From Aequorivita sp. (GTDB lineage: Bacteria > Bacteroidota > Bacteroidia > Flavobacteriales > Flavobacteriaceae), in NCBI GenBank assembly GCA_020435825.1, contig JAGQYY010000020.1, positions 1-36,291 of the forward strand: 36,291 nucleotides of DNA. The letters are read 5' to 3'. Below, piece after piece: positions 7,525 to 15,702 of the stretch; within the stretch, counting starts at the first letter, position 1; each line of letters starts with the position of its first letter. A program made the position numbers and the translations under genes. Under the pieces are notes generated by a model. The model was not told where the DNA came from. It searched no databases and worked only from the letters and a program-made list of their open reading frames with translations.

Positions 7525-8123
7525 AAATAACTTAACGCATTGGGGCCTTCGTTAAAAAGCAAGTCCAATACTGAAAGATTTGCTAAAAAGGGATGATTTG
7601 CTTCATGAACTTGCGTATATACTTCCACTTCAAAATTTGACTTTCTTTTGGCATCAACCAAAATACGCAAGTCGGTTATTTCAGGATTTTTTTCGTATGA
7701 AGTAGTTTTTGAAACTTTTAACTCTTTTCCCAATAACTCGCAAATCAAATCAAATATTTTAAGATTGTGTTCCATTAAACTTTCAACTGGTTTGGTAAAA
7801 AAACCTTCTAAATCATCTTCATAATACTCAAAAAAAGGTGAGGTTCTATAGGCGCTTTGCAGGCTTCTCCAGTGGTGCTCCTGCCATGGAAAATCATTTT
7901 CTATAACTACATTTTTTGTTTTTTGTCGTTTTCCTGTTTTGTTGTGTTTTATTGGAATGTTCAACAAAAGTCTGCCGTTGCTGTGCGCAATAAAGGTTCG
8001 GTTTCGGTAGGTTTGCTTTTGGTAATTGTCTTCCACTTCAAAAACCACTTTTTCAGCCTGTGCCACAGCCGACATCTGTTCAATGGAAGGAAAATAGGAG
8101 GGGTGGAGAAGAATGGTTTTCAT
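7494..8123 (-). CDS. WbqC-family protein
   Basis: 209 residues from the preferred ATG at 8123 (MKTILLHPSYFPSIEQM); an upstream in-frame ATG at 8156 would add 11 residues of no family character. WbqC-like proteins occur in O-antigen and exopolysaccharide clusters and are suspected of sugar aminoacylation or related transfer, but the reaction is not firmly established. Family features seen: the N-terminal beta strand with Pro-Ser-Tyr-Phe, NYQKQTYRNRTFI, and the HHWRSLQSAYRTSPFFEYY segment. The C-terminal tail LERAPLPSRV is encoded by a dispersed-type GC-rich repeat, so the natural end may have been altered. No polysaccharide genes are nearby. Confidence 0.85.
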   Translation of the reverse strand: MKTILLHPSYFPSIEQMSAVAQAEKVVFEVEDNYQKQTYRNRTFIAHSNGRLLLNIPIKHNKTGKRQKTKNVVIENDFPWQEHHWRSLQSAYRTSPFFEYYEDDLEGFFTKPVESLMEHNLKIFDLICELLGKELKVSKTTSYEKNPEITDLRILVDAKRKSNFEVEVYTQVHEANHPFLANLSVLDLLFNEGPNALSYLERAPLPSRV

Positions 8124-8161
8124 TTCAATTTTATTGACTTCAAAAATAGGAAACAAGTTTG

Positions 8162-8306
8162 AAATACGAGATACGAAATGTGAAGTACGGAATTAATATT
8201 GAGAAGTCGATAAGTTGAGAAGAAGGTAAAATTGCTTTAAACTCCTAAACTCCTAAACTCATCGACTCATAGACAAACTTTGAACTTTAAACTTTAAACT
8301 ATAAAC
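8162..8306. repeat. four successive heptad/octad arrays upstream of udk
   Basis: Array 1 (8162-8189): AAATACG, AGATACG, AAATGTG, AAGTACG. Array 2 (8201-8224): GAGAAGTC, GATAAGTT, GAGAAGAA. Array 3 (8239-8278): AAACTCCT twice, AAACTCAT, CGACTCAT, AGACAAAC. Array 4 (8279-8306): TTTGAAC, TTTAAAC twice, TATAAAC. Each holds a constant 7- or 8-base period with a private unit. Together they fill nearly the whole gap between the divergent WbqC and udk genes. Confidence 0.8.
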
Positions 8307-8313
8307 CTTTTAT

Positions 8314-8321
8314 TACATTTG
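8314..8321 (+). promoter_or_regulatory. probable -7 promoter box of the udk operon
   Basis: TACATTTG matches TAnnTTTG and lies 17 bases before the udk start codon. The nearest TTTG upstream (8279-8282, itself part of a heptad array) is 31 bases away, too far for a standard -33 box, so the promoter may be weak or the array may have replaced the -33 region. Confidence 0.5.
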
Positions 8322-8338
8322 TATAAACCTTTTAAAAT

Positions 8339-8959
8339 ATGCTCATAATTGGCATCGCCGGCGGCACTGGAAGCGGGAAAACCACAGTAGTAGATCAAAT
8401 AGTTGCAGAACTTCCCGAGGATGAAGTTTGTGTTATTTCACAAGATTCCTATTATCACGACACCAGTGGTTTAGCTATGGATGAACGTAGAAAAATAAAT
8501 TTCGACCATCCCAAAGCAATCGATTTTAATTTATTGGTGAGTCATTTAAAAGAACTTCGGAAAGGAAATTCCTTTGAGCAACCTGTTTATTCCTTTGTGG
8601 AGCACAATAGAACTGGCGAAACAATCACTACCTTTCCAAAAAAGGTTATTATTGTTGAAGGAATTTTAATATTGGCGCATCCGGATATTCGGGAAATGTT
8701 CGATATAAAAATATTTGTTCATGCAGATAGTGACGAACGCTTAATACGCAGGTTGAAGCGGGACATAGCCACCCGTGGGCGCGATTTGGAAGAAGTTTTA
8801 AACCGCTACCAAACAACGCTGAAGCCCATGCACCAACAATTCATAGAACCAACAAAGGAATTTGCAGACATCATAATTCCCACAAACAGATACAACACCG
8901 TGGCGGTTGACGTAATCCGCAGCATCATTCACCAAAAAATAAGCTATACTGAATCATGA
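8339..8959 (+). CDS. udk: uridine kinase
   Basis: 206 residues, the standard length. Uridine kinase phosphorylates uridine and cytidine to UMP and CMP in pyrimidine salvage. The Walker A loop GGTGSGKT spans residues 8-15; SQDSYYHD, NFDHPKAIDF and PVYSFVEHNR are family hallmarks, and the lid segment RLKRDIATRGRD is present. The stop overlaps the start of the divIC-like gene by four bases (ATGA), so the two are translationally coupled. It is the first gene of a four-gene operon that ends with methylmalonyl-CoA mutase; there is no evident metabolic link between salvage and the mutase, so the order is probably inherited. Confidence 0.97.
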   Translation: MLIIGIAGGTGSGKTTVVDQIVAELPEDEVCVISQDSYYHDTSGLAMDERRKINFDHPKAIDFNLLVSHLKELRKGNSFEQPVYSFVEHNRTGETITTFPKKVIIVEGILILAHPDIREMFDIKIFVHADSDERLIRRLKRDIATRGRDLEEVLNRYQTTLKPMHQQFIEPTKEFADIIIPTNRYNTVAVDVIRSIIHQKISYTES

Positions 8960-9288
8960 GTTTTTCAGAGTTTAGAAAAAAAAAATGGGTTAGGTTTATT
9001 AGCAATAAATACGTGCTTATTCTTATCCTTTTTATTACATGGATGATTTTTTTCGACACCAATTCCTACCTTATCCATAGCGAATTGGACAATGATATCA
9101 ACGCCTTGGAAGAAAACGCAGAGTTTTATCAAAAAGAAATAAACCAAGATAAATCCTTTATCAAAAAGATGGAGGACAGTAACGAGATGGAAAAATTTGC
9201 CCGTGAAAAATATTACCTGAAGAAAGAAAACGAAGATATTTATATAATTGAACATGAAGACAGCATCAAAAAAGAAGAAAAACGATGA
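8956..9288 (+). CDS. septum formation initiator family protein (FtsB/DivIC-like)
   Basis: 110 residues, bitopic. After a short basic N-terminus comes one membrane helix (about 20-34, YVLILILFITWMIFF), then a long coiled coil (about 40-90) rich in Glu/Asn/Lys, ending in EKFAREKYYLKKENEDIYII, the conserved C-terminal signature of FtsB/DivIC proteins. In other bacteria these bind FtsL and FtsQ to promote divisome assembly. The gene overlaps udk by four bases and is itself overlapped by the next gene by four bases (ATGA). Assignment to FtsB rather than DivIC is not decidable from sequence alone. Confidence 0.92.
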   Translation: MSFSEFRKKKWVRFISNKYVLILILFITWMIFFDTNSYLIHSELDNDINALEENAEFYQKEINQDKSFIKKMEDSNEMEKFAREKYYLKKENEDIYIIEHEDSIKKEEKR

Positions 9289-10706
9289 GTAAATTTCTAT
9301 TTGAAGATTTTGATGAAGTTTCCGCCAAACAATGGAAACAGAAAGTCCAATACGATTTAAAAGGCGCAGACTACAACGACACTTTGGTTTGGAAAAGTCC
9401 CGAAGGCATTAACGTAAAGCCTTTTTACCACGAGGATGATTTCAAGGAAGATTTCCAGCCCATTCCCGGCCAGCCCCAAAATTGGAAAATTGCCCAAGAA
9501 ATATTTATAGATGACGAAAAGATTGCAAACAACATAGCCATCGATGCCTTGCACCGCGGTGCGGAATCCATTATCCTTTCAGCGGAAGGGGAATTTGAAA
9601 TTGAAACCGTTTTTAAGGATTTTCCATTTGAACAAGCTTCCATTTATCTCAACTTGAAATTTCTTTCTGAAGCTTTTTACAACAAGCTCATCAAATTCTT
9701 TTCTGAAAAAAAAGCAACAGTTTATTACAATATCGATTTAATAGGAAACCTCGCCCGAACGGGAAACTGGTACCACAATTTGAAACAGGACCATGAAATT
9801 TTGGACAGCATTTTAAAAAAAAATGCTTCGGAAAACCTTCTTTCGGTCAATGTCGCTTTATACCAAAACGCAGGTGCAAACATAGTGCAACAATTAGCCT
9901 ACGCCTTAGCACATGCTAACGAATATTTAAACCACGTATGTCACCCTGAGCTTGTAGAAGGGCATCAGCAGCAAGATCAATCTGATGTCCCCTCGAGCAC
10001 AGTCGAGAGGTCATTAATTACCTTCCACCTCGCCACCGGCGCAAACTACTTTTTTGAAATAGCAAAAATCCGGGCATTGCGAAAACTTTACGCCACATTG
10101 GCAAAGGAATATGGCGCAAACCAAACCTGCCACATCCTTGCCACACCATCCAAGCGCAATAAAACGCTATATGATTACAACGTAAACCTATTGCGAAGCA
10201 CCACAGAATGTATGAGCGCAATCCTTGGTGGGGCAGACGCTGTGTGCAATTTGCCGTATGATGCACTCTATCGCAAAAGCAATGAATTTGGCGAACGCAT
10301 TTCCCGTAACCAACTGCTTATTTTAAAGTATGAAAGCTATTTTGACACAGTGAGCAACCCCGCAGACGGCACCTATTATATTGAAAGCCTAACGGAAGAG
10401 CTTGCCGAAAGAGCCTTAAAACTTTTTAAGGAAATTGAAAAAGGTGGCGGTTTCCTCCAACAATTAAAGGAAGGAACCATTCAAAAGAAAATAAAGGAAA
10501 GTGCTGAAAAAGAACAACAACTTTTTGACAGCGGCGCACTGAAACTTTTGGGAACCAATTATCATCCCAATAAAAACGACCGTATGAAAGACGATCTGGA
10601 ACTTTTTCCCTTCGTAAAGCACAATCCGGTAAAAACGCTTATCGCGCCAATCGTTGAAAGAAGAATTGCAGAAAAAGCTGAACAGGAAAGAATTAGCAAT
10701 GAATAG
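9285..10706 (+). CDS. mutA: methylmalonyl-CoA mutase small (beta) subunit, with in-frame repeat insertion
   Basis: 473 residues. The mutase interconverts methylmalonyl-CoA and succinyl-CoA; this subunit has the TIM-barrel fold but lacks the C-terminal cobalamin domain and is considered non-catalytic. Family segments: [45 protein letters not shown] and [22 protein letters not shown] (each seen within longer matches). Residues about 217-244 (from CHPELVEG to SSTVERSL) are encoded by two REP-like palindromes and have no counterpart in the usual protein; they interrupt the chain just before the [14 protein letters not shown] barrel strand, probably as a surface loop. It overlaps the large-subunit gene by eight bases. 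Confidence 0.95.
   Translation: MSKFLFEDFDEVSAKQWKQKVQYDLKGADYNDTLVWKSPEGINVKPFYHEDDFKEDFQPIPGQPQNWKIAQEIFIDDEKIANNIAIDALHRGAESIILSAEGEFEIETVFKDFPFEQASIYLNLKFLSEAFYNKLIKFFSEKKATVYYNIDLIGNLARTGNWYHNLKQDHEILDSILKKNASENLLSVNVALYQNAGANIVQQLAYALAHANEYLNHVCHPELVEGHQQQDQSDVPSSTVERSLITFHLATGANYFFEIAKIRALRKLYATLAKEYGANQTCHILATPSKRNKTLYDYNVNLLRSTTECMSAILGGADAVCNLPYDALYRKSNEFGERISRNQLLILKYESYFDTVSNPADGTYYIESLTEELAERALKLFKEIEKGGGFLQQLKEGTIQKKIKESAEKEQQLFDSGALKLLGTNYHPNKNDRMKDDLELFPFVKHNPVKTLIAPIVERRIAEKAEQERISNE
9939..10013 (+). repeat. REP-like palindrome pair inside the mutase small-subunit gene
   Basis: Two imperfect palindromes in tandem: one from 9939 to 9964 with core CACCCTGAG...GAAGGG, and one from 9986 to 10013 with core CCTCGAGCACAGTCGAGAGG. 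The spacer is 21 bases. Both resemble dispersed palindromic elements familiar from Bacteroidota genomes. The insertion keeps the reading frame open and adds roughly 28 codons. Confidence 0.8.
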
Positions 10707-12849
10707 AAAAGATTTACAACATATTAAATTGAAGCAGGAAGCCGCCCATCCTGTCACCCTGAGTGTAGTCGAAGGGCTGAAACCTGAAACTTTTACCACT
10801 GCTGAGGAAATTGAAATTAAAGACCAATATACTGGGGAAGACATAAAAAACCTTCATCACCTAAACTTCGTAGCAGGAATCGCGCCTAACCTTCGCGGAC
10901 CATACGCAACTATGTACGTCCGCCGTCCGTGGACCATTCGCCAATACGCAGGATTTTCAACTGCGGAAGATAGCAACGCCTTTTACAGAAGAAACCTAGC
11001 CGCAGGCCAAAAAGGACTTTCCGTAGCTTTCGACCTTGCCACGCACCGCGGCTACGACAGCGACCACGAAAGGGTAGAAGGCGATGTGGGCAAAGCTGGC
11101 GTTGCCATAGACAGCGTAGAGGATATGAAAATCCTTTTTGACCAAATTCCGTTGGATAAAATGAGCGTCTCAATGACGATGAACGGCGCCGTGCTTCCCA
11201 TTATGGCGTTCTATATCGTGACTGCGGAAGAGCAGGGCGTTTCGCCAAAAGACTTGGCTGGAACTATTCAAAACGATATTCTGAAAGAATTTATGGTGCG
11301 GAATACCTATATCTATCCGCCCACGCCTTCAATGAAAATCATCAGTGATATTTTTGAATATACTTCCAAGAATATGCCCAAGTTCAACAGCATTTCCATC
11401 TCTGGTTATCATATGCAGGAAGCTGGCGCCACGCCAGATATTGAACTGGCATACACGCTTGCGGACGGCCTGGAATACATCCGCACGGGAATAAAAGCGG
11501 GCATGGATATAGACACCTTCGCGCCTCGACTCTCTTTCTTTTGGGCCATCGGGATGAACCACTTTATGGAAATCGCAAAAATGCGCGCCGCCCGTATGCT
11601 GTGGGCAAAGATTGTAAAACAGTTCAATCCAAAAAACGAAAAATCACTTGCCTTAAGAACCCACTGCCAGACCAGCGGTTGGAGCCTTACAGAGCAAGAC
11701 CCGTTTAACAATGTAGCACGAACCGCCATTGAAGCCGCCGCTGCAGTTTTCGGCGGAACGCAATCACTTCACACAAACGCTTTGGATGAAGCCATTGCCT
11801 TGCCAACAGATTTCTCCGCGCGTATCGCTCGGAACACCCAGATTTTCCTGCAGACCGAAACCCAAATCACCAAAACGGTTGATCCTTGGGCAGGCAGTTA
11901 TTATGTGGAAAGTCTTACCAACGAAATCGCCAACAAGGCGTGGAAACTCATAGAGGAAGTAGAAGAGCTTGGCGGAATGACCAAGGCCATCGAGGCGGGC
12001 ATCCCCAAACTGCGCATCGAGGAAGCCGCCGCGCGCAAGCAAGCGCGGATTGATAGCGGACAAGACATTATCGTGGGCGTTAACAAATACCGACTTGAAA
12101 AGGAAGACCCGCTGCAAATTCTGGATGTGGACAACCAAAAAGTCCGCACCTCTCAGATTGAACGTTTAAACCGAATAAAAGCAGCGCGCGATACCCAAAA
12201 GGTGGAGAAGGCATTGGCGGCGATTACCAAATGTGCAAAGACAGGTCAGGGAAATTTGTTAGCTTTAGCCGTAGAAGCCGCTCGCCACAGAGCAACCCTC
12301 GGCGAAATTTCTTCCGCGATGGAAAAGGAATTCGGCAGGTACAAGGCACAAATACGCTCTTTTAGCGGTGTTTATAGCAAAGAGATGAAAAAGGATCCAA
12401 GTTTTGAAAAGGCACGGCAAATGGCCGATAAGTTTGCGGAGCTGGAAGGCCGCCGCCCCCGTATTATGATTGCCAAAATGGGGCAGGATGGCCACGACCG
12501 TGGCGCCAAAGTGGTAGCCACCGGCTATGCCGATGTAGGTTTTGATGTGGACATAGGCCCACTCTTCCAAACCCCGGCCGAGGCCGCCAAACAGGCCGTG
12601 GAAAACGACGTGCACATACTGGGCGTTTCCTCCCTTGCAGCAGGACATAAGACCCTCGTGCCACAGGTTATCGAAGCCCTAAAAAAGTACGGACGCGAGG
12701 ATATTATGGTCATCGTGGGCGGTGTAATACCCGCGCAGGACTACCAATACCTTTTTGATGCAGGTGCTGTGGCGGTATATGGCCCCGGCACCCGTATTAG
12801 CGATGCCGCGATTGAAATGTTGGGGATTTTGATTGCTGGAACAGAATAA
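10699..12849 (+). CDS. mutB: methylmalonyl-CoA mutase large (alpha) subunit
   Basis: 716 residues from the ATG at 10699; an in-frame TTG at 10654 would force a 53-base overlap with the small subunit and is rejected in favour of the 8-base overlap (ATGAATAG). Catalytic TIM barrel: [58 protein letters not shown]. The cobalamin-binding domain carries DGHDRG at 597-602, with His599 as the lower axial ligand, and ends with [12 protein letters not shown]. Complete and apparently functional. Residues about 16-27 ([12 protein letters not shown]) come from a REP-like repeat inserted in the N-terminal linker. The pair converts propionate, odd-chain or branched-chain carbon to succinyl-CoA using B12. 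Confidence 0.97.
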   Translation: MNRKDLQHIKLKQEAAHPVTLSVVEGLKPETFTTAEEIEIKDQYTGEDIKNLHHLNFVAGIAPNLRGPYATMYVRRPWTIRQYAGFSTAEDSNAFYRRNLAAGQKGLSVAFDLATHRGYDSDHERVEGDVGKAGVAIDSVEDMKILFDQIPLDKMSVSMTMNGAVLPIMAFYIVTAEEQGVSPKDLAGTIQNDILKEFMVRNTYIYPPTPSMKIISDIFEYTSKNMPKFNSISISGYHMQEAGATPDIELAYTLADGLEYIRTGIKAGMDIDTFAPRLSFFWAIGMNHFMEIAKMRAARMLWAKIVKQFNPKNEKSLALRTHCQTSGWSLTEQDPFNNVARTAIEAAAAVFGGTQSLHTNALDEAIALPTDFSARIARNTQIFLQTETQITKTVDPWAGSYYVESLTNEIANKAWKLIEEVEELGGMTKAIEAGIPKLRIEEAAARKQARIDSGQDIIVGVNKYRLEKEDPLQILDVDNQKVRTSQIERLNRIKAARDTQKVEKALAAITKCAKTGQGNLLALAVEAARHRATLGEISSAMEKEFGRYKAQIRSFSGVYSKEMKKDPSFEKARQMADKFAELEGRRPRIMIAKMGQDGHDRGAKVVATGYADVGFDVDIGPLFQTPAEAAKQAVENDVHILGVSSLAAGHKTLVPQVIEALKKYGREDIMVIVGGVIPAQDYQYLFDAGAVAVYGPGTRISDAAIEMLGILIAGTE
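10752..10779 (+). repeat. REP-like palindrome inside the mutase large-subunit gene
   Basis: Core CACCCTGAG ... GTCGAAGGG, the same family as the element at 9939 and in the same orientation, but one base longer in its middle. The 5' half is read in a different frame from the copy in the small subunit (GTC ACC CTG here, TGT CAC CCT there), so the encoded peptides differ although the DNA is alike. Confidence 0.8.
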
Positions 12850-12933
12850 ATTACCAACAGAAGTATGGTATTTGGGTAATTTACGAATTATCTATGGGTC
12901 ATTATTGACTATCCTTATCAAAAAAGAAACGCA

Positions 12934-13239
12934 ATGCTCCAAACGCTAGTCCATTACACGCTGCACCTATTAGTTCCGGGACTCATAGCCTATATTTTTT
13001 TCAGAAAGGAGTGGAAAAAAGCTTGGCTCATTATGCTCGCCACAATGCTGGTCGATTTGGACCACCTTTTTGCCACCCCAATCTTTGATCCCGGTCGTTG
13101 CAGTATCAACTTCCACCCACTGCACACCTATTGGGCAATGGCGGTGTATGTGGTATTGTTGTTTTTCAAAAAGACAAGAATCATAGCAGTGGGCTTATTA
13201 TTCCACATGCTAACAGACTTTATAGATTGCCAGTGGTAA
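12934..13239 (+). CDS. DUF6122-type small membrane protein
   Basis: 101 residues with three to four short hydrophobic helices and several His/Asp residues positioned at helix ends: VHYTLHLLVPG, MLVDLDHLFATPIFDP, NFHPLHTYWA and FHMLTDFIDCQW. The HxxxH and DxDH pattern recalls the YdjM-like membrane-bound metal-dependent hydrolase fold, reduced in size. Catalysis has not been shown as far as I know, so it is best left as a conserved membrane protein. The gene stands alone 84 bases after the mutase and before convergent rlmH. Confidence 0.75.
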   Translation: MLQTLVHYTLHLLVPGLIAYIFFRKEWKKAWLIMLATMLVDLDHLFATPIFDPGRCSINFHPLHTYWAMAVYVVLLFFKKTRIIAVGLLFHMLTDFIDCQW

Positions 13240-13246
13240 ACCAATA

Positions 13247-13275
13247 ATTCCCCCTTCGAAGGTGGCTACGGGGAT
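13247..13275. repeat. C-run/G-run intergenic element
   Basis: ATTCCCCCTTCGAAGG followed by TGGCTACGGGGAT, with a perfect palindrome CCTTCGAAGG at 13253-13262. It lies eight bases after the DUF6122 stop codon and could act as a hairpin at the mRNA end, although no T-run follows. It resembles the element at 7486-7524. Confidence 0.55.
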
Positions 13276-13284
13276 GTTTACGAT

Positions 13285-13312
13285 TCACGTCTCACTACTC
13301 ACGACTCACTAC
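13285..13312. repeat. four-unit heptad array overlapping the rlmH stop codon
   Basis: TCACGTC, TCACTAC, TCACGAC, TCACTAC in exact 7-base register; units 2 and 4 are identical. The last unit contains the complement of the rlmH stop codon (13309-13311), so the array starts precisely where the gene ends. Confidence 0.85.
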
Positions 13313-13782
13313 CGATGATGATATGGCTCATTCCTCAAAATAGTAAACCCCCGGTAAAGCTGTTCAATAAAAAACAACCGAACCATCTGGTGCGAAAATG
13401 TCATGGAAGAAAGTGAAACCTTGCCGTTGGCACGCGCATAAACTGCCTCGCTAAACCCATAAGGTCCACCAATAACGAAGATGAGGTTCTTTATGCCGCT
13501 GTTCATCTTCTTCTGGAGAAAGTCCGCAAACCCTTCTGAAGTATAAGTTTTCCCTTTTTCATCCAACAGAATCAAAACATCGGCAGTAGAAGTTCGTTTC
13601 AAAATTTCTTCCCCTTCGGCTTGCTTCTGAAGCATTTCGGAAAGATTTTTAGCATTCTTCACATCGGGAATGACCTCCATTTCAAACGGAATATAAAACC
13701 CCAATCGTTTGGTGTAGTCATCCATCAAGGTTTGCAGCTGCTTGTTGTCAGTTTTGCCAATGGCAAGAAGTGTAATTTTCAT
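13309..13782 (-). CDS. rlmH: 23S rRNA (pseudouridine1915-N3)-methyltransferase RlmH
   Basis: 157 residues from the ATG at 13782 (MKITLLAIGKTDNKQLQ), the standard RlmH length; a further upstream ATG would add seven residues unlike the family. RlmH is a small SPOUT methyltransferase that modifies pseudouridine 1915 in helix 69 of assembled 70S ribosomes using SAM. The knot region is clear: FVIGGPYGFSEAVYARA, SLSSMTFSHQMVRLFFIEQL, ending in the conserved NEPYHHR. It is divergent from nadC, with a REP-like palindrome between them, and its stop codon lies inside a heptad array. Confidence 0.97.
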   Translation of the reverse strand: MKITLLAIGKTDNKQLQTLMDDYTKRLGFYIPFEMEVIPDVKNAKNLSEMLQKQAEGEEILKRTSTADVLILLDEKGKTYTSEGFADFLQKKMNSGIKNLIFVIGGPYGFSEAVYARANGKVSLSSMTFSHQMVRLFFIEQLYRGFTILRNEPYHHR

Positions 13783-13843
13783 TAAAAACTTTTCAGAAAC
13801 CAAAAATACAAAGATAAAATGTCTTTAAATTAGACTTTTCGGT

Positions 13844-13863
13844 TGCTGAGCATAGCCGAAGCA
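13844..13863. repeat. REP-like palindrome between rlmH and nadC
   Basis: TGCTGAGCATAGCCGAAGCA is an imperfect palindrome (TGCT/AGCA outer arms, GC-ATA-GC core) of the dispersed type seen elsewhere in this window. It lies 47 bases before the nadC start within the divergent promoter region. Confidence 0.6.
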
Positions 13864-13909
13864 TCGTCCTTCGAACTTTTTAAAGTATTTTAGCTGAAAT
13901 TTCCTTGCC

Positions 13910-14770
13910 ATGATTTCACAAAAACAATTCAACAAAGAGATAGACATCATCATCGCCAATGCCATTCGGGAAGACATAGGCGATGGCGATCACAGTTCGC
14001 TGGCCTGTATTCCTGAAGATGCAAGAGGCACGGCAAAACTTTTGGTAAAAGATGAAGGTATTATTGCAGGAATTGATTTTGCCCGCCAAGTTTTTGAATA
14101 CGTTGATCCAGGTTTGGAGCTTGATATAAAAATAAAGGACGGCAGCCCCGTAAGGTACGGTGATGTGTGTTTTTACGTTTCGGGACTTTCGCAATCCATA
14201 TTAAAGTCTGAGCGATTGGTTTTGAACGCGATGCAGCGTATGAGTGCCATTGCTACCAAAACCAACGAATATGTAAAGCTGTTGGAAGGAACCAATACCA
14301 AAATCCTTGATACCCGAAAAACAACTCCGGGAATCCGTGCTTTGGAGAAGTGGGCCGTAAAAATTGGAGGTGGGGAGAACCACCGTTTCGCTTTGTATGA
14401 CATGGTTATGCTGAAGGACAATCACATAGATTTCTGCGGCGGAATAACCAAAGCCATAGAAAAGACGAAAAAATATTTAAAGGAAAATCAGCTTGACCTC
14501 AAAATAATTGTTGAAGCTAGAAATCTTACCGAAATTGAAGAAATATTGCAATTAGAAGGAGTTTACAGAATTTTGATAGACAACTTTAATTACGAAGACA
14601 CATCTAAAGCAGTAAAACTAATAAAGGGCAAATGCCTTACGGAATCCAGTGGTGGAATTACCTTGGAAACCGCCCGAAAATATGCCGAATGTGGTGTAGA
14701 TTATATTTCCAGCGGCGCTTTGACACATTCTGTTTACAACATGGACTTGAGCCTAAAGGCTGTTAAATGA
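13910..14770 (+). CDS. nadC: nicotinate-nucleotide pyrophosphorylase (carboxylating)
   Basis: 286 residues, standard length. The enzyme converts quinolinate and PRPP to nicotinate mononucleotide in de novo NAD synthesis. Recognisable parts: the N-terminal AIREDIGDGDHSSLA, SERLVLNAMQRMSAIATKTNEYV, the active-site loop DTRKTTPGIRALEKWAVKIG, and GGENHRFALYDMVMLKDNHI, whose Arg, His and Lys residues line the quinolinate/PRPP site; the C-terminal SSGGITLETARKYAECGVDY is also typical. The partner genes nadA and nadB are not in the window. Its stop overlaps the BrkB start by four bases (ATGA). Confidence 0.97.
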   Translation: MISQKQFNKEIDIIIANAIREDIGDGDHSSLACIPEDARGTAKLLVKDEGIIAGIDFARQVFEYVDPGLELDIKIKDGSPVRYGDVCFYVSGLSQSILKSERLVLNAMQRMSAIATKTNEYVKLLEGTNTKILDTRKTTPGIRALEKWAVKIGGGENHRFALYDMVMLKDNHIDFCGGITKAIEKTKKYLKENQLDLKIIVEARNLTEIEEILQLEGVYRILIDNFNYEDTSKAVKLIKGKCLTESSGGITLETARKYAECGVDYISSGALTHSVYNMDLSLKAVK

Positions 14771-15678
14771 GCGAAGAAAAAAAAGAAATAAACATTCCTG
14801 TTATCAGGGAGTTAGTGCAGTTCAGCAAAAGGATAAAACTTCCTGGACTGGGTGAGTTTTCATTATATAATTTATTGGACGTTTATGGCACTGGAATTAT
14901 AAAAGGAACCTTTTCCTTCCGGGCCAGTTCCATTGCCTATAGTTTTTTTCTTGCCCTTTTTCCTTTTTTGTTATTTCTGCTTAACCTTATTCCATACATA
15001 CCTATTGATGGTTTTCAAACACGATTTTTGATATTCTTTGAGGCACTTTTACCAGCGCAGACTTCACAGTTTTTTTATCCAATTATTGCGGATATTGCTG
15101 TAAACCCCAGAGCGGGCCTAATATCTATTGTTTTTTTTCTATCAATCTTTTTATCTGCAAATGGTGTGAATGCAATATTCAGCGCTTTTGAGTATTCATT
15201 TCACGTAACCATCAATCGTAGTTTTTTTAGGCAGTATTTTGTGGCTTTGGTGGTTTCCATTTTCTTGGCATTGTTGTTGTTAACTTCAGTTGGGATCATT
15301 CTTTATGGAGAATATATAATCAATGATCTACAGTCCAGAGCCTATATTGAGAATGATCTTTTCTGGATTTCGTTCTTTCAGTTTATTGTCTTTTTGGTAA
15401 TGATCTATGTTATTATTGCCACACTGTACTATTTTGGAACCAAAGAAGGCAAGCAGTCCCACTTTTTTTCAATTGGAGCATTTACAACAACGGCACTCTT
15501 TGTCTTGACAACTTATTTATTTGGTATTTACATAAATAATTTTTCAAATTACAACGAGTTATATGGTTCCATTGGTGCACTTTTAATTTTGATGTTCTAT
15601 ATTTGGATAAACGCAAACCTCTTGCTGCTAGGTTTTGAACTGAACATTTCCATAAAGCGGCTAAAGGAAAAAATGTAA
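14767..15678 (+). CDS. YihY/BrkB family inner-membrane protein
   Basis: 303 residues with six predicted membrane helices (around 45, 95, 120, 155, 195 and 245-290). Family features: GTFSFRASSIAYSFFLALFPFLLFLLN near the first helix (in two runs), NGVNAIFSAFEYSFH, and the conserved end YNELYGSIGALLILMFYIWINANLLLLG. Members were once misnamed ribonuclease BN; there is no nuclease motif, and transport or membrane integrity roles are only suspected. It overlaps nadC by four bases, which suggests co-translation without a known functional link. Confidence 0.9.
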   Translation: MSEEKKEINIPVIRELVQFSKRIKLPGLGEFSLYNLLDVYGTGIIKGTFSFRASSIAYSFFLALFPFLLFLLNLIPYIPIDGFQTRFLIFFEALLPAQTSQFFYPIIADIAVNPRAGLISIVFFLSIFLSANGVNAIFSAFEYSFHVTINRSFFRQYFVALVVSIFLALLLLTSVGIILYGEYIINDLQSRAYIENDLFWISFFQFIVFLVMIYVIIATLYYFGTKEGKQSHFFSIGAFTTTALFVLTTYLFGIYINNFSNYNELYGSIGALLILMFYIWINANLLLLGFELNISIKRLKEKM

Positions 15679-15702
15679 CTATAAACCTAAATTTTTAAAC
15701 AG

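Noticed and set aside
8162..8306. CRISPR-like array
   Set aside because: Units are 7-8 bases, contiguous and without spacers; no cas genes are nearby.
10654..10698. Longer start (TTG at 10654) for the methylmalonyl-CoA mutase large subunit
   Set aside because: It would overlap the small subunit by 53 bases and adds residues read from the other frame of that gene. The ATG at 10699 gives an 8-base ATGAATAG overlap and a normal N-terminus.
12848..12882. AAATTACC / GGTAATTT inverted repeat after the mutase genes
   Set aside because: AT-rich 8-bp arms with a 19-base loop and no T-run; too weak to call a terminator with confidence.
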